Counted from the stretch's first letter, positions 8,447 to 17,344 are shown. The stretch: DNA of 64,000 nucleotides from Pseudodesulfovibrio nedwellii (GCF_027923765.1 NZ_AP026709.1:2723501-2787500); one strand, 5' to 3'. The notes: generated by a model from the sequence alone, not told the origin. Numbers and translations: made by a program.

Positions 8447-8905
8447 ATGATTCGCAAAGCACGCATTGATGACGTTAAGGCTATTCACGGTTTGCTCATG
8501 CACACCGATGAACATGATGCATTGGTTCTTCCCCGTTCGTTCAGTCAGTTGTATTCGCACCTGCGCGACTTCGTGGTTGCCGTGGACGATGACGACAAGG
8601 TCATCGGTTGTTGCGCTCTGAGTTTGATCTGGGAAAATCTCGCAGAAATTCGTTCTCTGGTGGTGCTTCCGGCGCATCGTGGCAAACAATTGGGCCGCCA
8701 ACTGGTGGAAACCTGCCTGAGAGAGTCCGTGACACTGGGTATTTTGAAAGTATACACGTTGACCGAGGAAACGAGTTTCTTCGCTCATCTCGGCTTTGTC
8801 GAGGAGGGCATGGAGAGCTTGAACCAGAAGATATTTATTGATTGTCTCAACTGTCCGAGATTTCCGGACCATTGCAACGAAGTTGCCATGATTATAAACC
8901 TTTAA
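8447..8905 (+). CDS. argA: Single-domain GNAT acetyltransferase, probable N-acetylglutamate synthase
   Basis: This 152-residue GNAT protein has the acetyl-CoA loop RGKQLGRQL (around 87-95), the strand LAEIRSLVVLP before it and the closing FFAHLGF. The pattern (RSFSQLYSHLRDFVVA near the start; DCLNCPRFPDHCNEVAM at the end) matches the short ArgA-type synthases of delta-proteobacteria, which acetylate glutamate at the first step of arginine synthesis and lack the kinase-like domain of classical ArgA. The Cys-rich C-terminus is typical of that group. The specific substrate is family knowledge rather than something visible here. Confidence 0.78.
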   Translation: MIRKARIDDVKAIHGLLMHTDEHDALVLPRSFSQLYSHLRDFVVAVDDDDKVIGCCALSLIWENLAEIRSLVVLPAHRGKQLGRQLVETCLRESVTLGILKVYTLTEETSFFAHLGFVEEGMESLNQKIFIDCLNCPRFPDHCNEVAMIINL

Positions 8906-8919
8906 CCACACATATTACG

Positions 8920-9456
8920 ATGCCACACAAATTGACACCGTTCATTCCCGCAGAAAAAATAGCTGATCGCGTTAAAGTCATGGGCCGTGAGATTACGGAC
9001 TCCTATGAAAGCGATGGACCATTGGTCTGCATCTGCGTGCTCAAGGGCGCATTTTTGTTTTTTGCCGATATTATTCGAAAGATTGACCGCGAAATCGAGG
9101 TCGATTTCGTTCGTCTGGCCAGTTATGGAACGGCCACATCTCGGTCCGAGGACATTGTTTTTTCTAAAGACCTGGAAGTTTCCATCGAAGGAAAAGACGT
9201 GCTGGTCATCGAAGATATCGTGGATACCGGCCATTCCATGGATTTCCTTTTACACGTTTTACGGCGGAGAAATCCAAAGAGTTTGAAAATTTGTGCACTT
9301 ATTGATAAGCATGAGCGACGGGAAATGGACGTCTCCGTCGATTTTCCCGGTTTCAAGTTGAGCGACGGATTTATCGTTGGCTACGGTCTGGACTATGCTG
9401 AACGATACAGGGAGCTTGACGGAATTTATGAATTGTCCACGGCTTCCGATAGTTAA
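8920..9456 (+). CDS. hpt: Hypoxanthine phosphoribosyltransferase
   Basis: A 178-residue purine salvage enzyme that condenses hypoxanthine or guanine with PRPP in the cytosol. The PRPP-binding motif VLVIEDIVDTGHSM lies near residues 95-108, the flexible-loop SYGTATSRS near 69 and the base-binding VGYGLDYAERYREL near the C-terminus. The reading frame is open 78 bases further upstream inside argA, but ATG 8920 gives the normal length and lies 14 bases after the argA stop. Confidence 0.93.
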   Translation: MPHKLTPFIPAEKIADRVKVMGREITDSYESDGPLVCICVLKGAFLFFADIIRKIDREIEVDFVRLASYGTATSRSEDIVFSKDLEVSIEGKDVLVIEDIVDTGHSMDFLLHVLRRRNPKSLKICALIDKHERREMDVSVDFPGFKLSDGFIVGYGLDYAERYRELDGIYELSTASDS

Positions 9457-9483
9457 CCAACCGGTTTTTTTGGAGATCGAAAT

Positions 9484-10698
9484 ATGATCGTCACCTGCCC
9501 GAATTGCGAGACCCGTTACAATCTGCCCGACGACAAAGTTCCTGCGGGTGGAACTAAGGTCAAATGCTCCAAGTGCGCGCAAGTGTTCAAGGCCGAACAT
9601 CCTCCGGTAACGCCTGAAGAGGAAGTGGAAGCCCTCCTTGAAGAAGAAGGGCAGGGTGGAGACACCCAAGCCGGAGACGAGTTCGACGAAACTTTTGAAG
9701 ATGTGGCCGCCGGTGTTCCTTCTGAAGAAACACCTGTCGAGCCGCCCGCAGACGAGCCGCAAGAGCCTTCGGCACCGGCTGTTGATCCTGCTGACGAAGT
9801 GGTGGAAGAGGATTTGCCGGATACCGACGACCTCTTTGACGATGCAGAAGAAGAGATGCCAGACCCGGATGAAGGGGCAGCACCGTCAGCTTTGGAATCA
9901 GATGATCTCGGAGACGACCTCTTTGCGGATATTGACGAAGACGAGGACTCGAGCGGGTTGTTTGAAGACGAAGAAGATGATGAAGATACCGACTCGGACG
10001 ATCTTTTCGCTGATGACGACGATGACGAAGAGGATGAAGACGAGGACGATGCAGAGTCGGGCAGTGTCTTTGACGATTCCCTTTCCATTGACGAAGTACC
10101 TCAGAAAAAGGACGGCAAATCAATTGGTTGCCTGATTATCCTGTTGGTGCTCGCTCTCGGTTTAGGCGGAGCCATCTATTTCAAGGCATGGACATATATC
10201 GGTGTTGATTTGGGCGATATGTTCAAGAATGTCCCGTTTGTCGGTCAGTTGTTCATGGAGGAAACCGGTGGCGATCAGGAAGCTGCCCCCGGCGAATCCC
10301 CGGCAGAACGTGTCCGCAAGATCGAATTGAAAAATGTTAAACAGTACTACGTTCCGAATGAAAAAGTGGGTAATCTGTTTGTGGTCGAGGGGAAGGCTAT
10401 CAACAAGTTTTCCTCTCCCAAAGAGCGGATTAAAGTTGAAGTCATTTTGTACGACGCGACTAATAATATTTTGACTTCCCAAGCGTTCCTGTGCGGTAAC
10501 GTGCTTTCGCAATTCCAGCTTCAGGTTCAGACAAAGAAGGAAATTCAGGATGGTCTGTCCAGTGATGTTGGTATTTTGTCCAACAACACTTTTATCCGGC
10601 CTGAAGCATCCACGCCGTTCATGGCAGTATTCTTTGAGCCGCCTGAGGGAGTGAAAGAGTTTATGGTCAAGGTCGTGGATGTCGGCGATCCTGAGTAA
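9484..10698 (+). CDS. MJ0042-type zinc-ribbon, acidic, DUF3426-like membrane protein
   Basis: 404 residues. The N-terminal ~37 residues are a CxxC...CxxC zinc ribbon (IVTCPNCETRYNLPDD, KVKCSKCAQVF) of the MJ0042/zinc-ribbon_5 class. A ~165-residue extremely acidic Asp/Glu-rich low-complexity region follows, then one membrane helix (~215-235, GCLIILLVLALGLGGAIYF) and a periplasmic C-terminal domain resembling DUF3426 (FVVEGKAINKFSSPKERIKVEVILYD). Such proteins are common in delta-proteobacteria; the function is unknown. GGAGATC precedes the ATG and a clear terminator follows. Confidence 0.83.
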   Translation: MIVTCPNCETRYNLPDDKVPAGGTKVKCSKCAQVFKAEHPPVTPEEEVEALLEEEGQGGDTQAGDEFDETFEDVAAGVPSEETPVEPPADEPQEPSAPAVDPADEVVEEDLPDTDDLFDDAEEEMPDPDEGAAPSALESDDLGDDLFADIDEDEDSSGLFEDEEDDEDTDSDDLFADDDDDEEDEDEDDAESGSVFDDSLSIDEVPQKKDGKSIGCLIILLVLALGLGGAIYFKAWTYIGVDLGDMFKNVPFVGQLFMEETGGDQEAAPGESPAERVRKIELKNVKQYYVPNEKVGNLFVVEGKAINKFSSPKERIKVEVILYDATNNILTSQAFLCGNVLSQFQLQVQTKKEIQDGLSSDVGILSNNTFIRPEASTPFMAVFFEPPEGVKEFMVKVVDVGDPE

Positions 10699-10714
10699 AA
10701 AAAGACGAAACTTG

Positions 10715-10748
10715 AGCGGGAGGGTGGATACATCCTCCCGCTTTTTTG
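10715..10748 (+). terminator. Rho-independent terminator
   Basis: AGCGGGAGG and CCTCCCGCT form a stem of about 9 bp followed by a T-run, directly after the zinc-ribbon membrane protein gene. Confidence 0.92.
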
Positions 10749-10911
10749 TTGGGTGATATTTTTTGTGATTATTTTTACAAATGGGTAAAAAAAAGATTGC
10801 AACCCGCTGCAAAGCATGTTTTTTTCAGTCCGGCGAAAAAGTGGCTAATGAGTGGCTTTTTCGGAAAAACCCATTGACGGCAATTGATGGCCTGTGCTAC
10901 TTCTCCACCAC

Positions 10912-10929
10912 TTGTGAAGGATTGCACGA
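10912..10929 (+). promoter_or_regulatory. Putative Rex operator upstream of the F0 genes
   Basis: TTGTGAA-GGAT-TGCACGA matches the Rex consensus TTGTGAA-N4-TTCACAA at 12 of 14 positions. It lies about 65 bases before atpZ, just downstream of a possible -35 (TTGACG at 10874). The rex gene itself follows the F0 genes. Repression when NADH is high would fit the known Rex regulation of energy genes in Desulfovibrio. Confidence 0.55.
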
Positions 10930-10993
10930 ATTGCCGATTCCGTTTATGTATCCTAACTGGAATGGCTGACAACAACTTTCACGGGATGTGAAC

Positions 10994-11284
10994 ATGCTCT
11001 TTTCAAAAGACGATAGGTTGGTACGTATCACACAATTGGGTGGTACTGCCGGAACAATGGGATTACACATTGTGTCGGCCATCATCGTCGGGCTCACTAT
11101 CGGGTACTTTCTTGATGATTATTTCGGGACCAAGCCTTGGTTGATAATGATCTTTTTTTTAGTAGGGGTCATTTCCGGGTTCAAGATGGTTTTCGAAGAT
11201 TTCAGAAAGCTCCAGAGGCGTGAAGAGGCAAAAAAGGCAAGTTCTTTGAAACAGGACGGAGAAAAAGGTGCTGGACGCGATTAA
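10994..11284 (+). CDS. atpZ: AtpZ/AtpI-like F0F1 ATPase-associated membrane protein
   Basis: A 96-residue protein with two membrane helices (about 20-42 and 50-72) and a charged C-terminus, the pattern of the AtpZ/AtpI (Ca2+/Mg2+ transport-related) family that accompanies ATP synthase genes. The conserved helix has GYFLDDYFGTKPWL followed by GVISGFKMVFEDFR. Position as first gene of the F0 cluster supports the call. ATG 10994 is preferred to GTG 10988 because GGGA lies 7 bases before it. It overlaps the next gene by 17 bases. Confidence 0.82.
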   Translation: MLFSKDDRLVRITQLGGTAGTMGLHIVSAIIVGLTIGYFLDDYFGTKPWLIMIFFLVGVISGFKMVFEDFRKLQRREEAKKASSLKQDGEKGAGRD

Positions 11285-11681
11285 CAAAAGGCTTGAGCGA
11301 TGGCTCGTCAAGAGTGGATTCCCTAAGCCGGACGTACGTATCGTTGTCCGCAATCAGATTTATGTGTCGCTGGGGACCTCTCTAGTGATCATGCTGGTAA
11401 CACTTCTTTCCCGATGGTCTTTAGCATATTCGGCGGGGGCGATAATCGCCTTGGTCAACTTCTGGACGCTTGCCCGCGTGGCTCAGACGTTGGTGTACGA
11501 CGAAAAGCGAGGACCGTTTTTACTGTTTATAATATTTATGGCAAAGATGACTCTGAGCGGGCTGGCCCTTTGGTGGCTGATAGGAGTCGAACGTGTTCCC
11601 CATTGGGGGTTGATTTGTGGCCTCGGGACTGTGGTGGTCAACATCACAGCGACCGGACTGCATCAGCTGGGGAAAAAATAG
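11268..11681 (+). CDS. atpI: ATP synthase subunit I
   Basis: A 137-residue membrane protein with four hydrophobic helices (starting at about 28, 50, 80 and 105) of the ATP synthase I family, thought to help assemble the c-ring. The GTG start is preceded by GGAG at 6-base spacing and overlaps the atpZ end, indicating translational coupling. Sequence conservation in this family is weak, so the call rests on topology and position between atpZ and atpB. Confidence 0.8.
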   Translation: MLDAINKRLERWLVKSGFPKPDVRIVVRNQIYVSLGTSLVIMLVTLLSRWSLAYSAGAIIALVNFWTLARVAQTLVYDEKRGPFLLFIIFMAKMTLSGLALWWLIGVERVPHWGLICGLGTVVVNITATGLHQLGKK

Positions 11682-11708
11682 CCTAGTTGCTTATAAGGAG
11701 GCTTGGAT

Positions 11709-12431
11709 ATGGGTTTTGCAGGTGGATTGGCACATCCTCTCTTATATATGGATATGCTCAAAAGCATCGGTCATTGGGGCGCCAGCGTAGAACATTGGCT
11801 CGGCGTCGAAAGCATCAACCATGTTTTGTACATGTGGTTGGTTATGGCTATCATTCTTTCTCTCGGTTTGCTTGTTCGCAGCCGTTTGCAGTTGGTTCCC
11901 GGCGGTCTTCAGAATCTCTTTGAGACCATATTCGGCGGCTTGGAAGACTTTGTTGTCTCCAACGTTGGCGAACAGGGCCGTCAGTTTATGCCGCTGCTGT
12001 GCACCATTTTCATCTTTATTCTGGGTATGAACTGGCTCGGTCTTATTCCGGGTTGTGATGCTCCGACCGCAAACATTAACACGCCTGCCGCCATGGCAAT
12101 CATCGTGTTCTGTTTTTACCAATTCGTTGGTATAAAAAAATGGGGCTTTGGTTACATTAAGCACTTCATGGGTCCGGTACCTGCCCTGGCACCGCTCATG
12201 CTCATCCTCGAGCCGGTTTCTCACCTCGCTCGTCCTCTTAGCCTGACGCTTCGTCTCTTCGGTAATATCCGCGGTGAGGAAATCGTCCTGATCCTGATGT
12301 TCATGCTGGCACCCCTCGTTGGTTCTCTGCCCATGTACTTCCTGTTCATTTTGGCTAAGACCATTCAGGCATTCATCTTCTTCATGCTGACGATGCTTTA
12401 CCTGCAAGGTGCTACTGAGCACGCTCATTAA
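11709..12431 (+). CDS. atpB: ATP synthase F0 subunit a
   Basis: 240 residues, polytopic. The essential arginine helix is clear ([17 protein letters not shown], around 175), as is the helix pair that faces the c-ring. This is the stator channel through which ions reach the c-ring in the cytoplasmic membrane. A strong AAGGAGG 7 bases before ATG 11709 decides the start over an upstream in-frame TTG. The F1 genes and subunit b are not in the window, as expected for Desulfovibrio-type genomes where F0 a/c and the other genes are in separate operons. Confidence 0.95.
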   Translation: MGFAGGLAHPLLYMDMLKSIGHWGASVEHWLGVESINHVLYMWLVMAIILSLGLLVRSRLQLVPGGLQNLFETIFGGLEDFVVSNVGEQGRQFMPLLCTIFIFILGMNWLGLIPGCDAPTANINTPAAMAIIVFCFYQFVGIKKWGFGYIKHFMGPVPALAPLMLILEPVSHLARPLSLTLRLFGNIRGEEIVLILMFMLAPLVGSLPMYFLFILAKTIQAFIFFMLTMLYLQGATEHAH

Positions 12432-12505
12432 GAGCCGCTCAACTTAATTCTGGGGAAATGGTCCTTGGACCAAAACATATTACGTGATCCATTTGGAGGA
12501 TTAAA

Positions 12506-12811
12506 ATGAAAATCGCTAAAATTCTGTTCACCACCATGGCTATGGTTCTGGTTGCTTCCACCGCTTTCGCTGCTGGCGATCCTGCTGTCATGTCCGCTAA
12601 AGCATACGCCACTGCCATCGGCATGGGCATCGCTGCTGGTCTCTGCGGAATCGGTCAGGGCATGGGCGTCAAGGGTTGCTGCGAAGGTATCGCTCGTAAC
12701 CCCGAAGCTGGCGGACAGCTGTCCACCACTCTGATTCTTGGCCTGGCATTCATCGAATCCTTGGCTATTTACGCCTTGGTTGTTAACCTGATCCTGCTCT
12801 TCGTCGTCTAG
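12506..12811 (+). CDS. atpE: ATP synthase F0 subunit c with N-terminal leader
   Basis: 101 residues: a signal-like N-terminal segment ending AFA (residues 20-22), then the c-subunit hairpin. Helix 1 has the Gly-rich [10 protein letters not shown], the loop is ARNPEAGG, and helix 2 carries the ion-binding Glu84 in [13 protein letters not shown]. Gln51, Glu84, Ser85 and Tyr89 correspond to residues used for Na+ binding in Ilyobacter tartaricus, although the Thr next to Ser is Leu here, so the coupling ion is uncertain. GGAGG precedes the ATG; a terminator follows. Confidence 0.95.
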   Translation: MKIAKILFTTMAMVLVASTAFAAGDPAVMSAKAYATAIGMGIAAGLCGIGQGMGVKGCCEGIARNPEAGGQLSTTLILGLAFIESLAIYALVVNLILLFVV

Positions 12812-12835
12812 TTTTAGACTTACGAAATGAATATT

Positions 12836-12862
12836 AAGGGAGGCTACGGCCTCCCTTTTTCA
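12836..12862 (+). terminator. Rho-independent terminator after atpE
   Basis: AAGGGAGG-CTACGG-CCTCCCTTTTT gives a 7-8 bp stem with a T-run, separating the F0 genes from rex. Confidence 0.9.
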
Positions 12863-12923
12863 GCTCTACTCTCATTCAGGATCACATGTCCGCCGCTATT
12901 TTAAGCGGTAAGAGACAGGAAAA

Positions 12924-13556
12924 ATGAAAAGCGAACATATCCCAAAAGCGACTATCGGCAGGTTGGCCGTCTATATTCAGGTTCTTGAGAACTTGTTGCG
13001 TGACGGTAATGAAGTTATCTCTTCCGAGAAACTGGCGCGAGCCTGTTCAGTCAACTCGTCACAAATCAGAAAAGACCTTGCCTATTTTGGCGAGTTCGGC
13101 GTGCGTGGCGTTGGGTACTACGTTCAAGAGCTGATTACTTCGATCAAGCAGTCGCTTGGTATTGACCGGCTGTGGAAATGCGCACTCATCGGCGTTGGTA
13201 ATATGGGCAGTGCCCTCCTTCGTCATCACGATTTCGAGCGACGTGGATTCAAGATCTGCGCAGCCTTTGACTGCGACCCTGACAAGATCGGGTTGGAGTT
13301 TGAGGGAATGGAGATTGTGTGCCCCACGCATCTTAAGGAACAGGCTCCTGAGCTGAACCTTGAAATTGGTATTATTGCCACTCCTCCGGACCGCGCTCAG
13401 CGTGCGGCCAACCATCTTGTGGATGCCAATATTCGGGGAATCATCAATTTCGCGCCTTCACGTATTAACGTTCCTAAGCATATTCCTGTTGAGTATGTTG
13501 ATTTCTTCGATCATCTCTACGGAATTGCCTTTCAGATCACTCTCGGTAGCGATTAG
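12924..13556 (+). CDS. rex: Redox-sensing transcriptional repressor Rex
   Basis: A 210-residue Rex protein. The N-terminal winged helix has SSQIRKDLAYFGEFGVRGVGY (residues ~49-70), the signature of the family; the Rossmann core has GVGNMGSALL (~90-100) for NAD(H) binding, and the C-terminal swapped helix ends DHLYGIAFQITL. Rex releases DNA when NADH/NAD+ rises and controls anaerobic energy genes. Its position immediately downstream of the F0 genes, together with a candidate operator before atpZ, suggests local control of ATP synthase. Confidence 0.96.
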   Translation: MKSEHIPKATIGRLAVYIQVLENLLRDGNEVISSEKLARACSVNSSQIRKDLAYFGEFGVRGVGYYVQELITSIKQSLGIDRLWKCALIGVGNMGSALLRHHDFERRGFKICAAFDCDPDKIGLEFEGMEIVCPTHLKEQAPELNLEIGIIATPPDRAQRAANHLVDANIRGIINFAPSRINVPKHIPVEYVDFFDHLYGIAFQITLGSD

Positions 13557-13600
13557 TAGATTTATTGAAGTTTGATTGCACCGTTGTTGTGCGAAGAACG

Positions 13601-13637
13601 TAAAAGCCCCCTGACAAATGCGTCAGGGGGCTTTTAC
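13601..13637. terminator. Bidirectional terminator between rex and response regulator
   Basis: AAAAGCCCCCTGAC and GTCAGGGGGCTTTT form a near-perfect palindrome serving the convergent genes on both sides. Confidence 0.92.
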
Positions 13638-13657
13638 GTGTGTGATTGTAAAGGCGG

Positions 13658-14344
13658 TTAGGCCTTGAAGCGGTAACCAACTCCTCGGATGGTTTCTATC
13701 CATGAGGCATAGGGGCCGAGTTTTTGGCGGAGTCGCCTGACGTGCGTATCGACTGTTCGGGAATATCCTTCGAAGTGCGTATCCCAGACAGTGTCGAGCA
13801 GATTATCGCGTGTCTGGACTTTTCCTGCGCCAGAAATAAGCACGGTCAGGAGTTTGAATTCCGTGGCAGTGAGTGAGGTCTCTTCATCGTCAATGGAAAT
13901 TTGGTGTGCTTCAAAATCAATCTTGAGTCCCTCACGTTCCCAGAATTTGGGGGCGTTTGGTTCCGGGGCACCATGCCGGCGAAGTATAGCCTTTATGCGT
14001 AAAACCAACTCCCGCGGAGAAAATGGTTTAACGACGTAGTCGTCAGCACCAAGCTCAAGGCCTACGATCTTGTCGACTTCTTCTCCTTTGGCGGTGAGTA
14101 TGATGACAGGTATGCGGGCCAGCCCCGGGTCGCCTTTGAGTTGGCGGCAGACCTCTAAACCGTCTGTGCCCGGCATCATGAGGTCGAGAAGGATAATATC
14201 TGGTTTGAATGCCTGAGCGAGGTTGAGTCCCAACTGCCCATCTTCTGCGGCCGCAACATCAAAACCTGCTGCTGACAGATTGTATTTGAGCAGTTCGCGA
14301 GTATCTCTGTGATCTTCAACCACCAAAACTTTTTGGGATGACAC
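13658..14344 (-). CDS. PhoB/OmpR-family response regulator
   Basis: 228 residues: a receiver domain with the phosphoacceptor in DIILLDLMMPG (about Asp53), the TAK switch residue region and K of the YVVKPFSPRE loop, followed by an OmpR-type winged helix (TATEFKLL, VDTHVRRLRQKLG, RGVGYRF). It should bind DNA as a phosphorylated dimer. No histidine kinase is adjacent, so it is an orphan here. The start is GTG 14344, preceded by AAAGGAG; the frame stays open 240 bases further upstream, but that stretch has no domain and no ribosome site. PhoB itself is possible but unproven. Confidence 0.9.
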   Translation of the reverse strand: MSSQKVLVVEDHRDTRELLKYNLSAAGFDVAAAEDGQLGLNLAQAFKPDIILLDLMMPGTDGLEVCRQLKGDPGLARIPVIILTAKGEEVDKIVGLELGADDYVVKPFSPRELVLRIKAILRRHGAPEPNAPKFWEREGLKIDFEAHQISIDDEETSLTATEFKLLTVLISGAGKVQTRDNLLDTVWDTHFEGYSRTVDTHVRRLRQKLGPYASWIETIRGVGYRFKA

Positions 14345-14591
14345 TGTTGGCTCCTTTCGGTGTAGTTCGGGTCTGCTATACCCTAAGCCGATAGGTATGT
14401 GTGTTACATCTGAGCGACAATTTAGCAACTTGCAACCATTTTTTGGTCGGTTTTTTTGCTGTGCACCATCAAAATATGATGTGAGTTTGTTCTGGAATGT
14501 GACGAGTACAACATGTTGAATTGACGAAAGAAGATTTATTTCTTTTATCCATAAAGCGGTTTGCAATCCGTGCCGATAGGACAAATAACGG

Positions 14592-14843
14592 ATGAGAAAT
14601 CACAAGGACGAATGGAGCAAAAGAGCTATGTACTATCACGGATTCGACAAGAAATTTCCTTCAGGCAGCAAATACTGGACAATGTACGATGACCAACTCA
14701 TAGGCATGCTCTTTTCAAAGATTGTCAACAAGACCATGAGTGTCGAAACGCCGTCTGCTGATTCGGAAGAAATCGTGGATGAAATGGTTCAGAACTTATT
14801 CGATCTGTGTTTCTACATTAACAAGGATTTTCACGACTGTTAG
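14592..14843 (+). CDS. Small hypothetical protein
   Basis: 83 residues, unrecognised. The N-terminal half is basic and aromatic (KRAMYYHGFDKKFPSGSKYW), the C-terminal half acidic and helical with two Cys near the end. It has no signal peptide and no membrane helix. A terminator hairpin follows at 14873, and it is divergent from the response regulator across ~250 bases, which supports a real, separately expressed gene. No ribosome-binding site is clear (only CGGATG immediately before the start). Confidence 0.55.
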   Translation: MRNHKDEWSKRAMYYHGFDKKFPSGSKYWTMYDDQLIGMLFSKIVNKTMSVETPSADSEEIVDEMVQNLFDLCFYINKDFHDC

Positions 14844-14872
14844 TCGATTGTTTAATGTCATATCCATTTATG

Positions 14873-14899
14873 AAAAAGCCCGGATTGTCCGGGCTTTTT
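14873..14899. terminator. Bidirectional terminator
   Basis: AAAAAGCCCGGA-TTG-TCCGGGCTTTTT is a perfect palindromic stem with A and T runs, shared by the small gene on the plus strand and the DUF3089 gene on the minus strand. Confidence 0.93.
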
Positions 14900-14904
14900 C
14901 ATGT

Positions 14905-15903
14905 TTAATGACGCGTAAAGGCTTCAATACGATCATGGACGTTTTGTTTTATATTTTCATAAAACAGGGAATAATCGTAGAAGTGATAGACCCCTTCAGG
15001 GAATGATTCCAGATCGATTGAAACTAACTTCATGTCAGCGGGTTGGACAACAAGGCCAGATTCTTTGCTTTGGGCAGAGGTAAAGTGCGGGACTGTTGTC
15101 GTAGTCCCGTCATCATTGAAAAAGACAGAGCCGATGTTGCACTCAGCGGGGACAAATCCACCATCGATAGTCCAACTGAGTGGGTTTGTGACAATTCCGC
15201 CGGTGCGAATGGTCGGTGCGACACTCTGTTTGCCGGGAGCAACGGAATTATAGGAAATGAAGCACCCTGTTTGTGTCGCGTTTTTGCACATGTTCAGAGC
15301 TGGGTTATGAGCTAGATCGTCCGGTGTGATGGACCAGCCGATAATGTAGGCGGCAACTAGGTTCTTCTCTACTCCAAGTTGCCCCCAGTGCTTGATGAGA
15401 AGTTCAATCAGTATGTCAGAGCCTTGGCTGTGTCCGGCCAGAATGAAAGGGCGTCCCTGATTGAAGTTCTTCAAATAATAGGTGAACGCCTGCCATACAT
15501 CTTCCATTCCATAGCTGATTAGGCTTTCGACATCTTTTTGCGGGAGCGAAAGCGCTGCCATGTTCATTTGGCGGTAAAGTGGGGCGTACAGGTTGGCCTG
15601 ATTTGAGAAGACACTAGCCTGTGTTGTCAGTGACGTTGCGGCGGCCTTTTGCAACTGTGTGTTGTCCGGCGGCATAAGCCAATGGGTATCGTCATGGAGA
15701 ATCGTCGGATAAACCCAGAAGATATCCACGGGGTGCGTGTTTGGGTTTTCCGGGAGTGAGAGCCAACTTGCGTGCTCAGTATAATCAGGCGCAGCCGGTA
15801 CATTCTTGGCGGAGAAGGGCGGCAATTGCGTTCCGGCCAGAGCATGTGTGGCGAGCAAGAGAAGCGTTAGAGCAACGCTTATGAGTGTGGCAAGTCGGCG
15901 CAT
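14905..15903 (-). CDS. DUF3089 alpha/beta-hydrolase, exported
   Basis: 332 residues with a cleavable signal peptide (hydrophobic core LISVALTLLLLATHALA). The body matches DUF3089, an alpha/beta-hydrolase-like family: the nucleophile elbow is AGHSQGS (around residue 165) and the family-typical VDIFWVYPT occurs near 60. It is probably a periplasmic or secreted esterase or lipase-like enzyme; the substrate is unknown. It lies 3 bases downstream of the DegT aminotransferase stop, so the two are likely co-transcribed, though no pathway connection is obvious. Confidence 0.83.
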   Translation of the reverse strand: MRRLATLISVALTLLLLATHALAGTQLPPFSAKNVPAAPDYTEHASWLSLPENPNTHPVDIFWVYPTILHDDTHWLMPPDNTQLQKAAATSLTTQASVFSNQANLYAPLYRQMNMAALSLPQKDVESLISYGMEDVWQAFTYYLKNFNQGRPFILAGHSQGSDILIELLIKHWGQLGVEKNLVAAYIIGWSITPDDLAHNPALNMCKNATQTGCFISYNSVAPGKQSVAPTIRTGGIVTNPLSWTIDGGFVPAECNIGSVFFNDDGTTTTVPHFTSAQSKESGLVVQPADMKLVSIDLESFPEGVYHFYDYSLFYENIKQNVHDRIEAFTRH

Positions 15904-15906
15904 GGT

Positions 15907-17070
15907 TTAGTCCTCTAGGCAGAGTTTGACGGCCTCGATGACATCAGCGACATCGTTGTCGGTCAATTTGGCTGACAGTGGAAGGCTGACGGTTTGGCGT
16001 CCGAGGGCTACGGCGTGTGGAGTGTCTTCCAGCTTCCACCCGTAGTGTTCGCGGTAATAAGGATGCTCGGGAACAGCCAAATAATGAACGCCTGTACCAA
16101 TATTTTGTCGTGTCATGCGCATGATGAACTCGTCACGGTCAATGCCACAGGGGACCGGGTCCAGCATCAGTGTGTACAGATGACGTGCATGGCGGGTGTT
16201 TGGTTCTTCGGGGGCAGGTTGACCAACTGTTAATGGTTTGAACGCTTCTTGATACATATCCCAAATTTCGCAACGGCGGATGAAGTTTTCTTCAACCCGT
16301 TTCAGTTGATGGATGCCAATTGCAGCTTGAATGTCCATCATATTGTATTTGAATCCGGCGTGTATCACTTCGTAATGCTTGTACCCGTCGTCAGAAAAAC
16401 GTTTCCAGGCGTCAGCTGACATACCATGTAGTCCGAGAACCTTGACGTTTTGAATGTCTTCTTCGGTGCGAGCCATGACCATACCGCCTTCACCTGTGCA
16501 GACATTTTTGGTCACGTAAAAGGAAAAGCAACCGAAGTCTCCGAAGGTTCCGGCGTGTTGTCCTTTGTAGGTCGTCTCAATTGCGTGTGCGCAGTCTTCG
16601 ACTACTTTGAGGTCAAATTCTTCGGCAAGGGCCATGATGGGGTCCATATCGCAGGAGCGTCCAGCAAAGTGAACGGGCAGAATCGCACGAGTGCGGCTCG
16701 TGATTTTTTCACGGATGCAGTCGGGGTCGATGTTCATGGTCCTGGGATTGATGTCTGCCAAAACAGGCGTGCATCCGGCATGAATAATGGCGTTAACCGA
16801 GGCGCAGAAAGTGAGGGGTGTGGTAATGACTTCATCGCCGGGTTTGAGGCCGAGAGCTACCAGACTCAGGTGCAGCGCAGCCGTGCAGGAGTTGCAGGCA
16901 GCGGCGTGACCTGAACCGAGGTAGGAGGAGAAGTCCTTTTCAAAGCGGGCTACTTTGGGGCCGGTGCCAAGCCAACCTGATTTCATGGAATCAACGACTT
17001 CATCAATTTCGGCCTGCTCAATACGAGGTGCACCGAATACCAGGAAATTATCTTTTGAACGAACGGGCAT
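15907..17070 (-). CDS. DegT/DnrJ/EryC1-family PLP sugar aminotransferase
   Basis: 387 residues. It is a PLP enzyme with the Schiff-base lysine in FYVTKNVCTGEGG (~residue 185), the CNSCTAALHLSL cofactor loop and VVEDCAHAIE. This family transfers an amino group to nucleotide-linked 4-keto or 3-keto sugars for LPS, capsule or glycan synthesis (ArnB, PseC, WecE types). The exact sugar cannot be read. The start ATG 17070 is chosen because AAGGAG lies 8 bases upstream and the family's N-terminus begins there; the longer open frame is unsupported. Confidence 0.9.
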   Translation of the reverse strand: MPVRSKDNFLVFGAPRIEQAEIDEVVDSMKSGWLGTGPKVARFEKDFSSYLGSGHAAACNSCTAALHLSLVALGLKPGDEVITTPLTFCASVNAIIHAGCTPVLADINPRTMNIDPDCIREKITSRTRAILPVHFAGRSCDMDPIMALAEEFDLKVVEDCAHAIETTYKGQHAGTFGDFGCFSFYVTKNVCTGEGGMVMARTEEDIQNVKVLGLHGMSADAWKRFSDDGYKHYEVIHAGFKYNMMDIQAAIGIHQLKRVEENFIRRCEIWDMYQEAFKPLTVGQPAPEEPNTRHARHLYTLMLDPVPCGIDRDEFIMRMTRQNIGTGVHYLAVPEHPYYREHYGWKLEDTPHAVALGRQTVSLPLSAKLTDNDVADVIEAVKLCLED

Positions 17071-17344
17071 GTTCGCATTCTCCTTATATAGAGGTTGTGT
17101 TGAGGGGAGAAATATCAGATATCGGACGGGGGGTAAATGTATGCTTGTATGCTCGGAGTCGAGGATCAAAAGAAGTCACCCATTTGGCAAAATGGCCGTA
17201 TTTATCCGAATGAGTAAGGTCTTCATATGTCAATTCCGTAAATCGGAGTGGCCTCGGAGTTGCGCTTTGGCTTTGCATTCGCTATGTAACCAACCCGGCC
17301 CAATCCCGGGTCGGATACGTAAGTTCTGATATGAGGTACCGCAA

